Assembly: GCA_008012315.1 (NCBI GenBank)
Contig: SSEL01000032.1
Location: 1-64,000, forward strand
DNA from: Rhodospirillaceae bacterium
Lineage (GTDB): Bacteria > Pseudomonadota > Alphaproteobacteria > Dongiales > Dongiaceae
DNA length: 64,000 nucleotides
Direction: 5' to 3'
Shown: positions 44,201-52,965 of the stretch, one piece after another
Position numbering within the stretch: position 1 is the first letter of the stretch
How the letters are laid out: each line of letters opens with the position of its first letter
Made by a program: the position numbers and the translations under genes
The notes under the pieces: generated by a model
Told to the model about the DNA's origin: nothing
Databases searched by the model: none
What the model saw: only the letters and a program-made list of their open reading frames with translations

Positions 44201-44599
44201 TTATTCGCTGACGACGTGCCAGACGTCATTCTTCTTGTCGCCCGTCACATCGCCGGGCTTGGCATCGTGCTTGAAGGTATAAAGCGGCTTGCCGTCATCG
44301 GCCCATTGCAGGGTCCCGTCCTTGCGTTTGATGATGGTCAGATCGCCCGTCGGCTTATCATTGGCGCTGGCCATGGCCGGCGGCCAGTTTTCGGCGCATG
44401 TGTCGTAGCAGTTGGATGTGCCCGCCGTGTCCTTGTCAAAGGTGTACAGGGTCATGCCCTTGGCATCGACCAGCACCTTTCCAAGAGATGTCTTCATTTC
44501 CTTGAACGGGCCATAGTCATCGGCCGAGGCGCTGGCTGCCAAACCTGCCAGGCCCAGAGCCAGTGCGCTGCATAGGCAAACAGTCTTTATCCGACTCAT
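44201..44599 (-). CDS. Small secreted protein with YxFxxD repeats (COG4315-like)
   Basis: 132-residue exported protein. A Sec signal (MSRIKTVCLCSALALGLAGLAASASA) is followed by two copies of the YxFxxD motif, LYTFDKDTAG and LYTFKHDAKPG. CYDTCAENWPP between them has a probable disulfide pair. The family is widespread and of unknown role. ATG 44599 has GGAGGAT upstream. It is on the same strand as hutG but 138 bp downstream and has its own terminator. Confidence 0.82.
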   Translation of the reverse strand: MSRIKTVCLCSALALGLAGLAASASADDYGPFKEMKTSLGKVLVDAKGMTLYTFDKDTAGTSNCYDTCAENWPPAMASANDKPTGDLTIIKRKDGTLQWADDGKPLYTFKHDAKPGDVTGDKKNDVWHVVSE

Positions 44600-44737
44600 C
44601 ACATCCTCCACGCGTTGCATCAGGGGAATACCCTGTCGCAGACGCCGGCGGTTGAGCGGATATTCCACGCAGACGGCGGGCGGCGTGAAAAGTGATGACG
44701 ATCCCAAGTCCGTCACAGTCCGGCCGGCTGACCTCAA

Positions 44738-45535
44738 CTAGGGCCGGAAGTCGAGCAGCTGCTGGACGAACCGCTTGAGAACCGGCCGGACCTTGTCCGC
44801 CGTTTCAGGCAGATAATCGAAAGGTGCTGCTTCCCGCATATAGGTCCGCTGGGCGAGCTCGAGCTGAACGGCATAGACCGCTTGCGCCGGCTGGCCGTAA
44901 TGACGCGTGATATGGCCGCCTTTGAAGCGGCCATTGACCACATGGCGGTAGCCTCCGGTATTGCAGATCGCCGCCAGACCGTTGGACAGGCTCTCCGGGC
45001 AGGACGCCCCGCTATTGGTGCCGATATTGAAATCGGGCAACAGGCCCTCGAACAAGCGGGGGATCTCCCCCTTGATCGAATGGGCATCGAACAGCACGGC
45101 GTAGCCGAATTTCGCCTTCAGGCGGGCGAGTTCGCTGGCGATGCGGTCATGATATGGCTGCCAGATCTGTTCCAGGTAAGTCCGCCGCGCTGCGGCATCC
45201 GGCGTCTTGCCCGGTTGGAAGAGCGGCGTGCCTTCGAACAGGACATCGGGGTAAAGGCCGGTGGTTGCCGTCTGATACAGCGGCTTATCGTCCGAGGAGC
45301 GGTTGAGGTCGATGGCAAAGCGGGAATAACGGGCCGCCAGCAGGCTGGCGCCCATCTCGCCGGCGAAATCATAAAGGCGCGGCAAATGCCAGTCAGTGTC
45401 GCGCAGGTCCAGGGCCTCGGGGATCAAGCCGTCACGGACGGCTTGCGGCAATTCTGTCCCGACATGCGGCATGCTGATCAGGAGCGGCGTATCGCCTTGC
45501 GTAAAATCATAAGGCTGGGAAATATCATGGCTCAC
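44738..45535 (-). CDS. hutG: N-formylglutamate deformylase
   Basis: 265-residue N-formylglutamate amidohydrolase. It splits N-formylglutamate into glutamate and formate, the last step of the HutF/HutG route. Metal-site blocks are LISMPHVGTELP near residue 20, YALLFDAHS-like VLFDAHSIKGEIP and GGHITRHYG. The start is GTG at 45535 with AAGGAT seven bases upstream; the first codons read MSHDISQPYDF. The formate produced could be taken up by Fhs (27758). It ends the minus-strand hutU-I-D-G run. Confidence 0.93.
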   Translation of the reverse strand: MSHDISQPYDFTQGDTPLLISMPHVGTELPQAVRDGLIPEALDLRDTDWHLPRLYDFAGEMGASLLAARYSRFAIDLNRSSDDKPLYQTATTGLYPDVLFEGTPLFQPGKTPDAAARRTYLEQIWQPYHDRIASELARLKAKFGYAVLFDAHSIKGEIPRLFEGLLPDFNIGTNSGASCPESLSNGLAAICNTGGYRHVVNGRFKGGHITRHYGQPAQAVYAVQLELAQRTYMREAAPFDYLPETADKVRPVLKRFVQQLLDFRP

Positions 45536-45581
45536 GAGCGATATCCTTCTTCGGGGTCGGCGGCACTATAAGGCGGACGAC

Positions 45582-46163
45582 TTATCGAGGCTCCAGGTAA
45601 ATTGCCGCGAGGATCGAGGCGTGACCAGCTCTTAGCCAGCCATCCGGCGCATTTTCAAGGTGAAGCGTATCGCCGCACTTGAGGTCGTGTTGAATGCCAT
45701 CGACCTGCAAGCTGACGCTGCCGGCGAAAACATGCAGCAACGTAACGGGTGCAACGTCGATTTCGCATTCATCGCCGGCGGCGGGGCGCAGAATGGTTAT
45801 GGTGCTGTAGCCCCAGTTCCGGGCGACCATCAGATTGAAGTCGCGCAGCGGCCCATCAATCAGAGTGCAATCCGTCTGCCAGCCGCCATCGAAGGGCAGG
45901 GGCTGGAACGGTTGATCGATGCGCCGTTCCATGATGCCGTTGAAATTCAGGACCATGCCGGCGCCTTCGATCAGGGTAATGAACCGGTCATAACCGCTAA
46001 AATCCGAAAACGGACCGGACTGGCCCACCTCGGCGATGCTGAGGCGCCAATTGAAAGCCCCACCTTCGGCGCCAGGCGAGGCGATCAGCTCCGTCGTCGA
46101 CCCCTGGCCGTTCTTCCACGGCATGCGCTTGTAATCGGCTGAGGTGAGATGACGGAGCTTCAT
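45582..46163 (-). CDS. hutD: HutD-family protein
   Basis: 193-residue bicupin-like HutD protein, starting MKLRHLTSADYKRMPWKNGQGSTTELI. The MPWKNGxGxTxEL pattern is the family hallmark. HutD is a conserved partner of hut genes that has been linked to limiting the pathway level in Pseudomonas; it has no clear catalytic residues. ATG 46163 starts five bases after the hutI stop; a TTG at 46172 is an unlikely alternative. It lies between hutI and hutG. Confidence 0.92.
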   Translation of the reverse strand: MKLRHLTSADYKRMPWKNGQGSTTELIASPGAEGGAFNWRLSIAEVGQSGPFSDFSGYDRFITLIEGAGMVLNFNGIMERRIDQPFQPLPFDGGWQTDCTLIDGPLRDFNLMVARNWGYSTITILRPAAGDECEIDVAPVTLLHVFAGSVSLQVDGIQHDLKCGDTLHLENAPDGWLRAGHASILAAIYLEPR

Positions 46164-46168
46164 GATGG

Positions 46169-47422
46169 TCAATAGCTCCGCCGGGACCAGTAACCGCTTT
46201 TCATCACGGCGGTGCAGGGATTGGAGCCAATCCAGTAGCTGAGTTCCGCCGGCTGTTCGATATCCCAGACCGCCAGATCCGCTATCTTGCCGGCTTCGAG
46301 CGAGCCGTGGCTATCGCTGATGCCCAAGGCCTTTGCGGCATTTATCGTGATGCCGCGCAAGGCTTCCTGGGGTGTCAGGCGGAAGAAGGTGCAAGCCATG
46401 CTGAGCATCAGGCGCAGCGATAAGGCAGGTGAGGTGCCGGGATTATGATCGGTCGAGAGCGCGATCTTCACGCCGTGACGGCGGAAGAGGTCGATCGGCG
46501 GCAATTTGGTTTCCCGCAGGCAATAGAAGGCACCGGGCAGCAGCACCGCGACCGTGCCGGCCGCTGCCATGGCGTTAACGCCGTCTTCTGCGATGTATTC
46601 GATATGATCCGCCGACAGCGCATTGTATTTCGCCGCGAGGACCGCACCCTTCTGGTCGGAAAGCTGTTCGGCATGCAGCTTCACCGGCACGCCGAGCTGC
46701 TGCGCCGTTTGGAAAACGCGCTCGATTTCCGCCGTGGTGAAGGCGATCTTCTCGCAGAAAGCATCGACCGCATCGACCAGGCCTTCCTTGGCCAAGGTCG
46801 GCAGAATGGTCTCGCAAACCAGATCGATATAATCGCTTTGCCGGCCGGCGTATTCGGGCGGCAAGGCATGCGCAGCGAGGCAGGTGCTGAGGACGGAGAC
46901 CGGGTAATCCTCCATCAACTGCCGGGCCGCCTGCAGCATCCGGCGTTCGGTATCGAGATCAAGGCCATAGCCGGATTTGATTTCGATCGTGGTGACGCCT
47001 TCTTCGATCAGGCTTTCGAGCCGGCGTCCGGCATCGGCGGCGAGATCCTCGACGCTGGCCGCCCGGGTTGCCTTGACGGTGGAAATGATGCCGCCGCCCG
47101 CCTTGGCGATTTCTTCATAGCTGGCGCCGTTGAGGCGCATTTCGAATTCATTGGCGCGTTGCCCGCCATAGACCAGATGCGTGTGGCAGTCGATCAGGCC
47201 AGGCGTCACCCAATCGCCGTTCAGTGTTACCTCATCCAGTGGCTCCACCGCAGGCTCCGGCAGATCGGCCGCGCGACCGATCCAGGCAATCCGGCCATCC
47301 TGTACGGCAATGGCCGCGTCGCGAATTTCACCATAGCCGTCCTCGCCGGCCATGCTGGCGACATGGCAATCGGTGATCAGGCAATCCCAGGCTTTGTCGG
47401 CGGAAGATTTTTGACGCGGCAT
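46169..47422 (-). CDS. hutI: Imidazolonepropionase
   Basis: 417-residue amidohydrolase that opens imidazolone-5-propionate to N-formimino-L-glutamate, the third step of histidine breakdown. The metal site begins at [25 protein letters not shown] (HTH near residue 80). Further ligands are in [13 protein letters not shown] and [13 protein letters not shown]. Length and motifs are normal. It lies between hutU (112 bp upstream) and hutD. Confidence 0.95.
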   Translation of the reverse strand: MPRQKSSADKAWDCLITDCHVASMAGEDGYGEIRDAAIAVQDGRIAWIGRAADLPEPAVEPLDEVTLNGDWVTPGLIDCHTHLVYGGQRANEFEMRLNGASYEEIAKAGGGIISTVKATRAASVEDLAADAGRRLESLIEEGVTTIEIKSGYGLDLDTERRMLQAARQLMEDYPVSVLSTCLAAHALPPEYAGRQSDYIDLVCETILPTLAKEGLVDAVDAFCEKIAFTTAEIERVFQTAQQLGVPVKLHAEQLSDQKGAVLAAKYNALSADHIEYIAEDGVNAMAAAGTVAVLLPGAFYCLRETKLPPIDLFRRHGVKIALSTDHNPGTSPALSLRLMLSMACTFFRLTPQEALRGITINAAKALGISDSHGSLEAGKIADLAVWDIEQPAELSYWIGSNPCTAVMKSGYWSRRSY

Positions 47423-47533
47423 AGCTACTCGGCTCCTTGAAGATCGCGCAATCTAGCACCGGAACAACTGTGCCGTCACCACGGACAACCTTGAAACAAG
47501 GCTGCCAATGATGACGGCATCCGGTTTGTGCGA

Positions 47534-49204
47534 TTACTTCTGCAGCATCGGCAAATTGAGGCCCTGTTCCCTGGCGCAATCGATGGCGATCTCATAACCG
47601 GCATCGGCATGACGCATGACGCCGGTGCCGGGGTCGTTCGTCAGTACCCGTTCGATGCGTCGCGCGGCGTCATCGGTGCCGTCGCAGCAGATCACCATGC
47701 CGGAATGCTGCGAGAAGCCCATGCCGACGCCGCCGCCATGATGCAGGCTGACCCATGTGGCGCCCGACGCGCAGTTCAGCAAGGCGTTCAGCAACGGCCA
47801 GTCGGAGACGGCGTCAGAACCGTCCTTCATGGCTTCCGTCTCGCGGTTGGGGCTGGCGACGGAACCGGAATCCAGGTGATCGCGCCCGATCACGACCGGC
47901 GCCTTCAATTCGCCCTTGGCCACCATTTCATTGAAGGCGAGGCCGAGCTTCGCGCGCTCACCGAGGCCGACCCAGCAAATACGGGCGGGCAGGCCCTGGA
48001 AGCTGATGCGTTGGCGCGCCATGTCGAGCCAGTTATGCAGGTGCGGATTGTTGGGGATCAGCTCCTTCACCTTGGCGTCGGTCTTATAGATGTCTTCCGG
48101 ATCGCCGCTGAGGGCTGCCCAACGGAACGGACCGATGCCGCGGCAGAACAGCGGACGGATATAGGCCGGCACGAAGCCGGGGAAGTCGAAGGCATTCTCG
48201 ACGCCTTCTTCCTTGGCCATCTGCCGGATGTTGTTGCCGTAATCGAGGACCGGGATACCCTGCTTGTGGAAATCGAGCATGGCGCGAACCTGCACCGCCA
48301 TCGATTGCTTGGCCGCCTTCACGACCGCATCGGGATCCTTCTGGCGCATATCGACAGCTTTTTCCAAGCTCCAGCCGGCCGGCAGGTAGCCGTTCAGCGG
48401 ATCATGCGCGCTGGTCTGGTCGGTCACCATGTCCGGGCGGAGGCCGCGCTTGACGATCTCAGGGAAGATCTCGGCTGCATTGCCAAGCAGGCCGACGGAA
48501 ACGGCCTTACCGTCCTTCTTCGCCTTTTCGATAATCGCCAGCGCTTCATCCAGCGTGGCGGCCTTAATGTCGAGATAACGGGTTTCCAGGCGGCGTTCGA
48601 TCCGCGAAGGCTCGCATTCCACTGCCAGCATGGAAGCGCCGGCCATGGTGGCGGCGAGGGGCTGGGCGCCGCCCATGCCGCCGAGGCCGCCGGTCAGAAT
48701 CCAACGGCCTTTGAGATCGCCGCCGTAATGCTGGCGACCGGCTTCAACGAAGGTTTCATAGGTGCCCTGAACGATGCCCTGGCTGCCGATATAGATCCAT
48801 GAACCGGCCGTCATCTGGCCGTACATCATCAGGCCCTTGGCATCCAGCTCGCGGAAATGTTCCCAGGTCGCCCAATGGGGAACGAGATTGGAATTCGCCA
48901 GCAGCACGCGCGGCGCATCCTTATGGGTCCGGAAAACGCCGACCGGCTTGCCGGACTGGATCAGCAGGGTCTCGTCCTCATTCAAGGTTTTCAGCGTTTC
49001 GACGATCCGGTCAAAGCATTCCCAGTTCCGCGCCGCCCGGCCGATGCCGCCATAAACCACCAGCTCGTTGGGATTCTCGGCATTATCGGGATCGAGATTG
49101 TTCATCAGCATGCGCAGCGGCGCTTCGGTCAGCCAGCTCTTGGCATTGAGCTCGGTACCGCGCGGGGCTCGGATGACACGGGCGTTGTAACGGGTGGCAC
49201 TCAC
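47534..49204 (-). CDS. hutU: Urocanate hydratase
   Basis: 556-residue urocanase that converts urocanate to imidazolonepropionate with a tightly bound NAD. The N-terminus [18 protein letters not shown] is typical, the NAD region is [21 protein letters not shown] near residue 170, and the active-site cysteine region is in [16 protein letters not shown]. The start is GTG at 49204 with GGAGGAT about seven bases upstream; extending to 49288 would cover the operator. The HutC-type palindrome 19 bases upstream predicts urocanate-responsive control. Confidence 0.95.
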   Translation of the reverse strand: MSATRYNARVIRAPRGTELNAKSWLTEAPLRMLMNNLDPDNAENPNELVVYGGIGRAARNWECFDRIVETLKTLNEDETLLIQSGKPVGVFRTHKDAPRVLLANSNLVPHWATWEHFRELDAKGLMMYGQMTAGSWIYIGSQGIVQGTYETFVEAGRQHYGGDLKGRWILTGGLGGMGGAQPLAATMAGASMLAVECEPSRIERRLETRYLDIKAATLDEALAIIEKAKKDGKAVSVGLLGNAAEIFPEIVKRGLRPDMVTDQTSAHDPLNGYLPAGWSLEKAVDMRQKDPDAVVKAAKQSMAVQVRAMLDFHKQGIPVLDYGNNIRQMAKEEGVENAFDFPGFVPAYIRPLFCRGIGPFRWAALSGDPEDIYKTDAKVKELIPNNPHLHNWLDMARQRISFQGLPARICWVGLGERAKLGLAFNEMVAKGELKAPVVIGRDHLDSGSVASPNRETEAMKDGSDAVSDWPLLNALLNCASGATWVSLHHGGGVGMGFSQHSGMVICCDGTDDAARRIERVLTNDPGTGVMRHADAGYEIAIDCAREQGLNLPMLQK

Positions 49205-49222
49205 CGGATTATCCTCCGTTAA

Positions 49223-49236
49223 CTTGTATATACATG
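49223..49236. promoter_or_regulatory. HutC-type operator upstream of hutU
   Basis: CTTGTATATACATG, the exact reverse complement of the site before the hutH-like gene (34649-34662), lies 19 bases upstream of the hutU GTG. The position overlaps the expected promoter or transcription start, fitting repression by HutC. Confidence 0.82.
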
Positions 49237-49601
49237 TATAACCAATACGGGATCGCTGCTTTCTTGGCAAGGAGTTTCCCGGTTTCATTGCGGCTCAAAA
49301 CGGGCCGGGACCTGGAAGTCCTATTTTCTGCATTGCCGCAGGATGGCCAAAAGCCGATTCAGACTAATAACGGTCGCTTCCAGGTAGCTTCCCGGTCACG
49401 TGCTGCGAAATGCGCGATTACGTTATGCGTTTTGACCGCTGGTGGCAAAGCGGACCGAGTTTTATCCTTGCTCTCAACGACACTTCTGTCCTGGGGGGCG
49501 AGCGTGCAGCGCGAAGCGGTCAAAGCGGGTTTTTTCCTGATGGCGTTCATTCGCCACTAGAGATCAAGCCGCTTCCTTTTCCCTGACGTTCAGGCACCCC
49601 C
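49237..49601. other. Intergenic region without a supported gene
   Basis: About 365 bp between the hutU control region and the EamA gene. A plus-strand frame at 49234-49560 encodes a low-complexity, unrecognised peptide without a ribosome site and is not accepted. The region should hold the promoters of hutU (leftward) and of the EamA gene (rightward). No stable hairpin stands out. Confidence 0.5.
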
Positions 49602-50561
49602 ATGACATTCTCTTCCGGGCTTCGGTTGGCCGGCTCCGCGCGTAACGCCTATATGCGCGGGCTCGTCCTCGTCACGTTGGCCATGCTGTTTTCCAGCACC
49701 AGCGGCCTTTTCGTCCGATCCTTACCGGATCTCGACCCCTGGACCATCAATGCATATCGCGGCGGCTTCATGTCGCTATCGCTTCTGATCTATCTGCTGG
49801 CGATCTATCGCCGGGCGATGCCGGCCTTGTTCATGCCGTCGCAGCCGGTTGCCTTCCTGTTATCGGCCACGGCTTTCGGCGCGGCGACGACATGCTACGT
49901 GGTCGCGATCTCGCTGGCGAGCAGCGTGGCTTCCGTCGCGGCACTCAGCGCCACCGCGCCGATCTTCGCCGCATTGCTGGCCTGGCTGGTCCTGCGGGAG
50001 CGGACATCCGCCGTCGTGCTTGGCGCGGCCGTCCTGGCCTTCATCGGCATCCTGGCGATTGCCCGATCGGAAGATGGCAATTCAGGCGCCGGCAACGGCC
50101 TGCTGGTGACGGTGCTGGGGCTGGGCGTGCCGCTCTTCATGGCCTTGCAGACCGTCGTGCTGAAACGCTTTGCCCAGATCGATATGACGCCGGCTTTGGT
50201 CATCGGCGGTTTGGCGGTCGCGGTGCTCGTCTGGCTGCTACATGGCATTCCATTGCTGACGCCAAAGCAATTTCTCATCCTGGCGTTGATGGGCCTGCTG
50301 CAGCTGGCGGTTTCGCTGGTTTGCTTCCTGCGTGGCGCACCACATGTACCGGCGGTGCAGACGATGTTGATCGCCATGGGCGATGTGCTCTGCAATCCGC
50401 TCTGGCCCTGGCTGGTCTATGGGGAACGCGTACCGTTCAAGGTGTTCGTCGGCGGCGGGCTGATCTTCATCGCTATTCTCGTCGCGACGTTATGGCCGCA
50501 ACTGAGGCGGCGACATGAGCAGATGAACCGCATCGGTCATCAAAAGCGCCAGAAGGCCTGA
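49602..50561 (+). CDS. EamA/DMT-family transporter
   Basis: 319-residue inner-membrane protein with about ten membrane segments in two EamA repeats (VLVTLAMLFSSTSGLFVRSLPDLDPWTINAYRGG at the start, GLLVTVLGLGVPLFMALQTVVLKRFAQIDMTPA in the second half). Probable metabolite or drug exporter of unknown substrate. It is divergent from hutU. Its last 22 bases overlap the convergent DUF1127 gene. Confidence 0.85.
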   Translation: MTFSSGLRLAGSARNAYMRGLVLVTLAMLFSSTSGLFVRSLPDLDPWTINAYRGGFMSLSLLIYLLAIYRRAMPALFMPSQPVAFLLSATAFGAATTCYVVAISLASSVASVAALSATAPIFAALLAWLVLRERTSAVVLGAAVLAFIGILAIARSEDGNSGAGNGLLVTVLGLGVPLFMALQTVVLKRFAQIDMTPALVIGGLAVAVLVWLLHGIPLLTPKQFLILALMGLLQLAVSLVCFLRGAPHVPAVQTMLIAMGDVLCNPLWPWLVYGERVPFKVFVGGGLIFIAILVATLWPQLRRRHEQMNRIGHQKRQKA

Positions 50562-50746
50562 CCGGCTTCTGCATCTATATCGTCGCGGGTCAGACCGATA
50601 TCCTTGAGCTGCTGGTCATCCAGGCGCCGCAACGCGCGTCTTTGCCGCGATCGTTCCCCGGCCGATATCAGCCAGTCCGCCACGATGCGGCAATATCTGA
50701 CAAAGCCCGTATTCCGGAAATGTAGCGTATCGATCAACCGTGCCAT
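50540..50746 (-). CDS. DUF1127-domain small protein
   Basis: 68-residue protein from ATG 50746. The C-terminal ALRRLDDQQLKDIGLTRDDI is the DUF1127 (YjiS-like) signature. Characterised alphaproteobacterial members influence phosphate, carbon or RNA metabolism, and some bind RNA through the arginine-rich C-terminus. Here the arginine content is modest. It ends inside the convergent EamA gene by 22 bases. Confidence 0.82.
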   Translation of the reverse strand: MARLIDTLHFRNTGFVRYCRIVADWLISAGERSRQRRALRRLDDQQLKDIGLTRDDIDAEAGQAFWRF

Positions 50747-50786
50747 GGCATTCCATCCTTTCCTGTCGTTCTGAAAGGATGGCAAC

Positions 50787-51153
50787 CCGGAGCGCGGCCG
50801 TCATGTAGAACCGCTTCGGTCTCGATCGAAGTATATCCGCTTGTCTTTTAGAACCTTGTCGTCTTTTAGAACATGGCGAGGAAGGCTGTTCGGGTCATTG
50901 CGGCAGCGTGAGATCGACATTGCCTGGATCATCGAGATCTCGAGCAGCCGCACGCGACCGGAAGGCAAATACATCACATTGCCTGACGCCCCGATTCCGC
51001 GAAGGCGGCCGATAACTGACGGTTTGACGGTGAACGACTTGAAATTCCGGTCATCGGCGCAGCGCTTGTACAGACCCAAGCACAGATGACGCAGCATCTG
51101 TGCCGTGGATCGTCGATCCGGTCGGCCTCGGGGAACGACCTGTTATTAATAAT
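50787..51153. other. Intergenic region without a supported gene
   Basis: About 370 bp between the DUF1127 gene and the GST gene. Both strands carry open frames of 80-100 codons (plus 50841-51089, minus 50801-51097), but neither has a ribosome site or a recognisable domain, and composition is unlike the neighbouring genes. It may be a decayed gene. A direct repeat of about ten bases, GTCTTTTAGAAC, occurs at 50844 and again at 50861. Confidence 0.45.
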
Positions 51154-51864
51154 TTAGCGCTGCGTGTATTGGGCGCTGCCAAACAGGACATTGCGTTCCT
51201 CGGCGCTTATCGGCTTGGCTGAATCGGGCTTCGAGAGAACTGCGAGGCCGCGTTGCACGGCAGGCCGGGACGCAATTTCCTCATTCCAGCGCATCAGGTG
51301 CTGGAAGGTCGACACGTCGATCCCCTGGCGCACCGCGTAGCTGATCCACGGCCAGGTGGCGATATCGGCAATGCTGTAATCGTCGCCAGCCAGGAACCGC
51401 GTTTCGGCAAGGCGCTTATCCATCACGCCCGACAGCCGCAGCACCTCGTTGGTATAGCGCTCGATCGCATAGGGGATTTTCTCCGGTGCAAAGGTGCGGA
51501 AATGATTGGCTTGGCCGAACATCGGCCCGACACCGCCCATCTGGAACATCAGCCATTGCAGCACGCTATAGCGGCCGGCGCCCGATGCCGGCATCAGCCG
51601 GCCGGTTTTCTCAGCGAGATAAATGAGAATGGCGCCGGATTCGAAAACCGAGATCGGCTTTCCATCCGGCCCCTGCGGATCGATCAATGCGGGGATCTTG
51701 TTGTTGGGACTGATTTTGAGGAAGTCCGGTGTGAATTGGTCGCCTTTGCCGATATCGATGCCGTGGGCGCGGTAGGGCAGCCCGAATTCCTCCACAGCAA
51801 TATGGACTTTACGGCCATTGGGCGTCGGCCAGGAATACAACTCAATCGTGTCGCCAGGCATCAT
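51154..51864 (-). CDS. Glutathione S-transferase, YfcG/YghU (Nu) class
   Basis: 236-residue GST. The thioredoxin-like N-terminal domain includes IELYSWPTPNGRKVHIAVEE, SPNNKIPALIDPQG and FESGAILIYLAEKTG, which match the Nu-class disulfide-bond oxidoreductases. The helical C-terminal domain has FLAGDDYSIADIATWPWI. Such proteins reduce disulfides or peroxides with glutathione. Two adjacent ATGs (51864, 51861) are possible, with GGAGC upstream. It is divergent from an ArsR-family gene across a region containing a clear inverted repeat. Confidence 0.88.
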   Translation of the reverse strand: MMPGDTIELYSWPTPNGRKVHIAVEEFGLPYRAHGIDIGKGDQFTPDFLKISPNNKIPALIDPQGPDGKPISVFESGAILIYLAEKTGRLMPASGAGRYSVLQWLMFQMGGVGPMFGQANHFRTFAPEKIPYAIERYTNEVLRLSGVMDKRLAETRFLAGDDYSIADIATWPWISYAVRQGIDVSTFQHLMRWNEEIASRPAVQRGLAVLSKPDSAKPISAEERNVLFGSAQYTQR

Positions 51865-51985
51865 GTGCTCCGTGAATCAGATAATTCGTTGCGTACAGCA
51901 TCCTGTCGATGAGCGCAGGAGGAAAGGACCAAAAATAGGGAATTTCCATGGACCACGCCAGGATATTGGCGGGGACGGGGCGGAA

Positions 51986-52005
51986 ACTTCGGTGGTTGCC
52001 GAAGT
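51986..52005. promoter_or_regulatory. Inverted repeat between GST and ArsR-family genes
   Basis: ACTTCGG (51986-51992) and CCGAAGT (51999-52005) form a perfect 7-bp inverted repeat with a six-base spacer, 43 bases before the ArsR start. It is a likely operator for that regulator, controlling itself and the GST. Confidence 0.55.
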
Positions 52006-52048
52006 ATTCTTCCTTGTGGGGTTTTCTGGCGGTTTCTAAGATCGTCCC

Positions 52049-52762
52049 ATGATGTGGACAGCCAATATGGCGGAGATCGCCGCTTTGATCGGCGATACGG
52101 CCCGCGCAAACATGCTGACAGCGCTGATGGATGGGCGAGCGCTCACCGCCGGCGAGCTGGCATATATCGCCGGTGTTTCCGCCTCGACCGCCAGCGGCCA
52201 TCTCGCCAAGCTGGCCGATGCGAATTTGCTCAGTTTGGTCAAGCAGGGGCGGCACCGGTATTTTCGTCTCGCGTCACCTCTCGTTGGCAATATGTTGGAA
52301 AGCCTGATGGCCGTGGCGGCCATCGAGGGACCGAGGCGCTATCGGCCGGCATCGCCCCGCGACGCCGCCTTGCGCCGGGCGCGGACCTGCTACAATCATC
52401 TGGCGGGACGGCTCGGCGTTGCCATTGCCGATGCCATGATCGCCCAACAATACATCATGCTGGATGACGATGCCGGTGTGCTGACGGAAAGCGGCACGGC
52501 CATGCTCGATGCTTGGGGGATGAATCTCGCTGCCTTGCAGCAGCAACGCCGGATCTTCTGCAAACCCTGCCTGGATTGGAGCGAAAGGCGGCCTCATCTG
52601 GGTGGCGCGGTGGGGGCCGGGATTGCGGCACATTGCTTCGATCTTGGCTGGATCGATCGCGTTCGCGACAGTCGCGCGATCTGTATTACGCCGGAAGGCG
52701 ATGCCGGTCTGAAAGCGCGGTTCGGCATCTGCCTGGACCAACCATTCGATCCTTCGGGATAG
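52049..52762 (+). CDS. ArsR-family winged-helix regulator
   Basis: 237-residue regulator. The ArsR helix-turn-helix is at about 5-75 (MAEIAALIGDTARANMLTALMDGRALTAGELAYIAGVSASTASGHLAKLADANLL). The long C-terminal part has no typical ArsR metal-binding cysteine pair at the helix; two cysteines occur in RRIFCKPCLDWSERR, a block shared by a larger ArsR subgroup. It is probably a sensor of small molecules or redox state rather than of metals. It is divergent from the GST gene. Confidence 0.88.
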   Translation: MMWTANMAEIAALIGDTARANMLTALMDGRALTAGELAYIAGVSASTASGHLAKLADANLLSLVKQGRHRYFRLASPLVGNMLESLMAVAAIEGPRRYRPASPRDAALRRARTCYNHLAGRLGVAIADAMIAQQYIMLDDDAGVLTESGTAMLDAWGMNLAALQQQRRIFCKPCLDWSERRPHLGGAVGAGIAAHCFDLGWIDRVRDSRAICITPEGDAGLKARFGICLDQPFDPSG

Positions 52763-52965
52763 CGTCGGATGTCATGCCAAGCCCGCATGGAGGGTCTGAT
52801 ACAAGCGCGACCGAGGCTGCAATACAACTGTCATCATTTTTGATATTTCATATTTCCGTGATCCGGCTGCCTCGAACGCAGGGAATGGCCAGATGACATG
52901 TTAAGACTGTTAGGCTGGTCAGACTCGATCCGGCAATTCACGGGACAACTTGGGACAAGCGACCG

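Noticed and set aside
49234..49560. Plus-strand frame between hutU and the EamA gene
   Set aside because: No ribosome site or domain, and it overlaps the hutU control region.
50801..51097. Overlapping frames on both strands before the GST gene
   Set aside because: Neither has a plausible start, domain or gene-like composition; recorded as an intergenic region.
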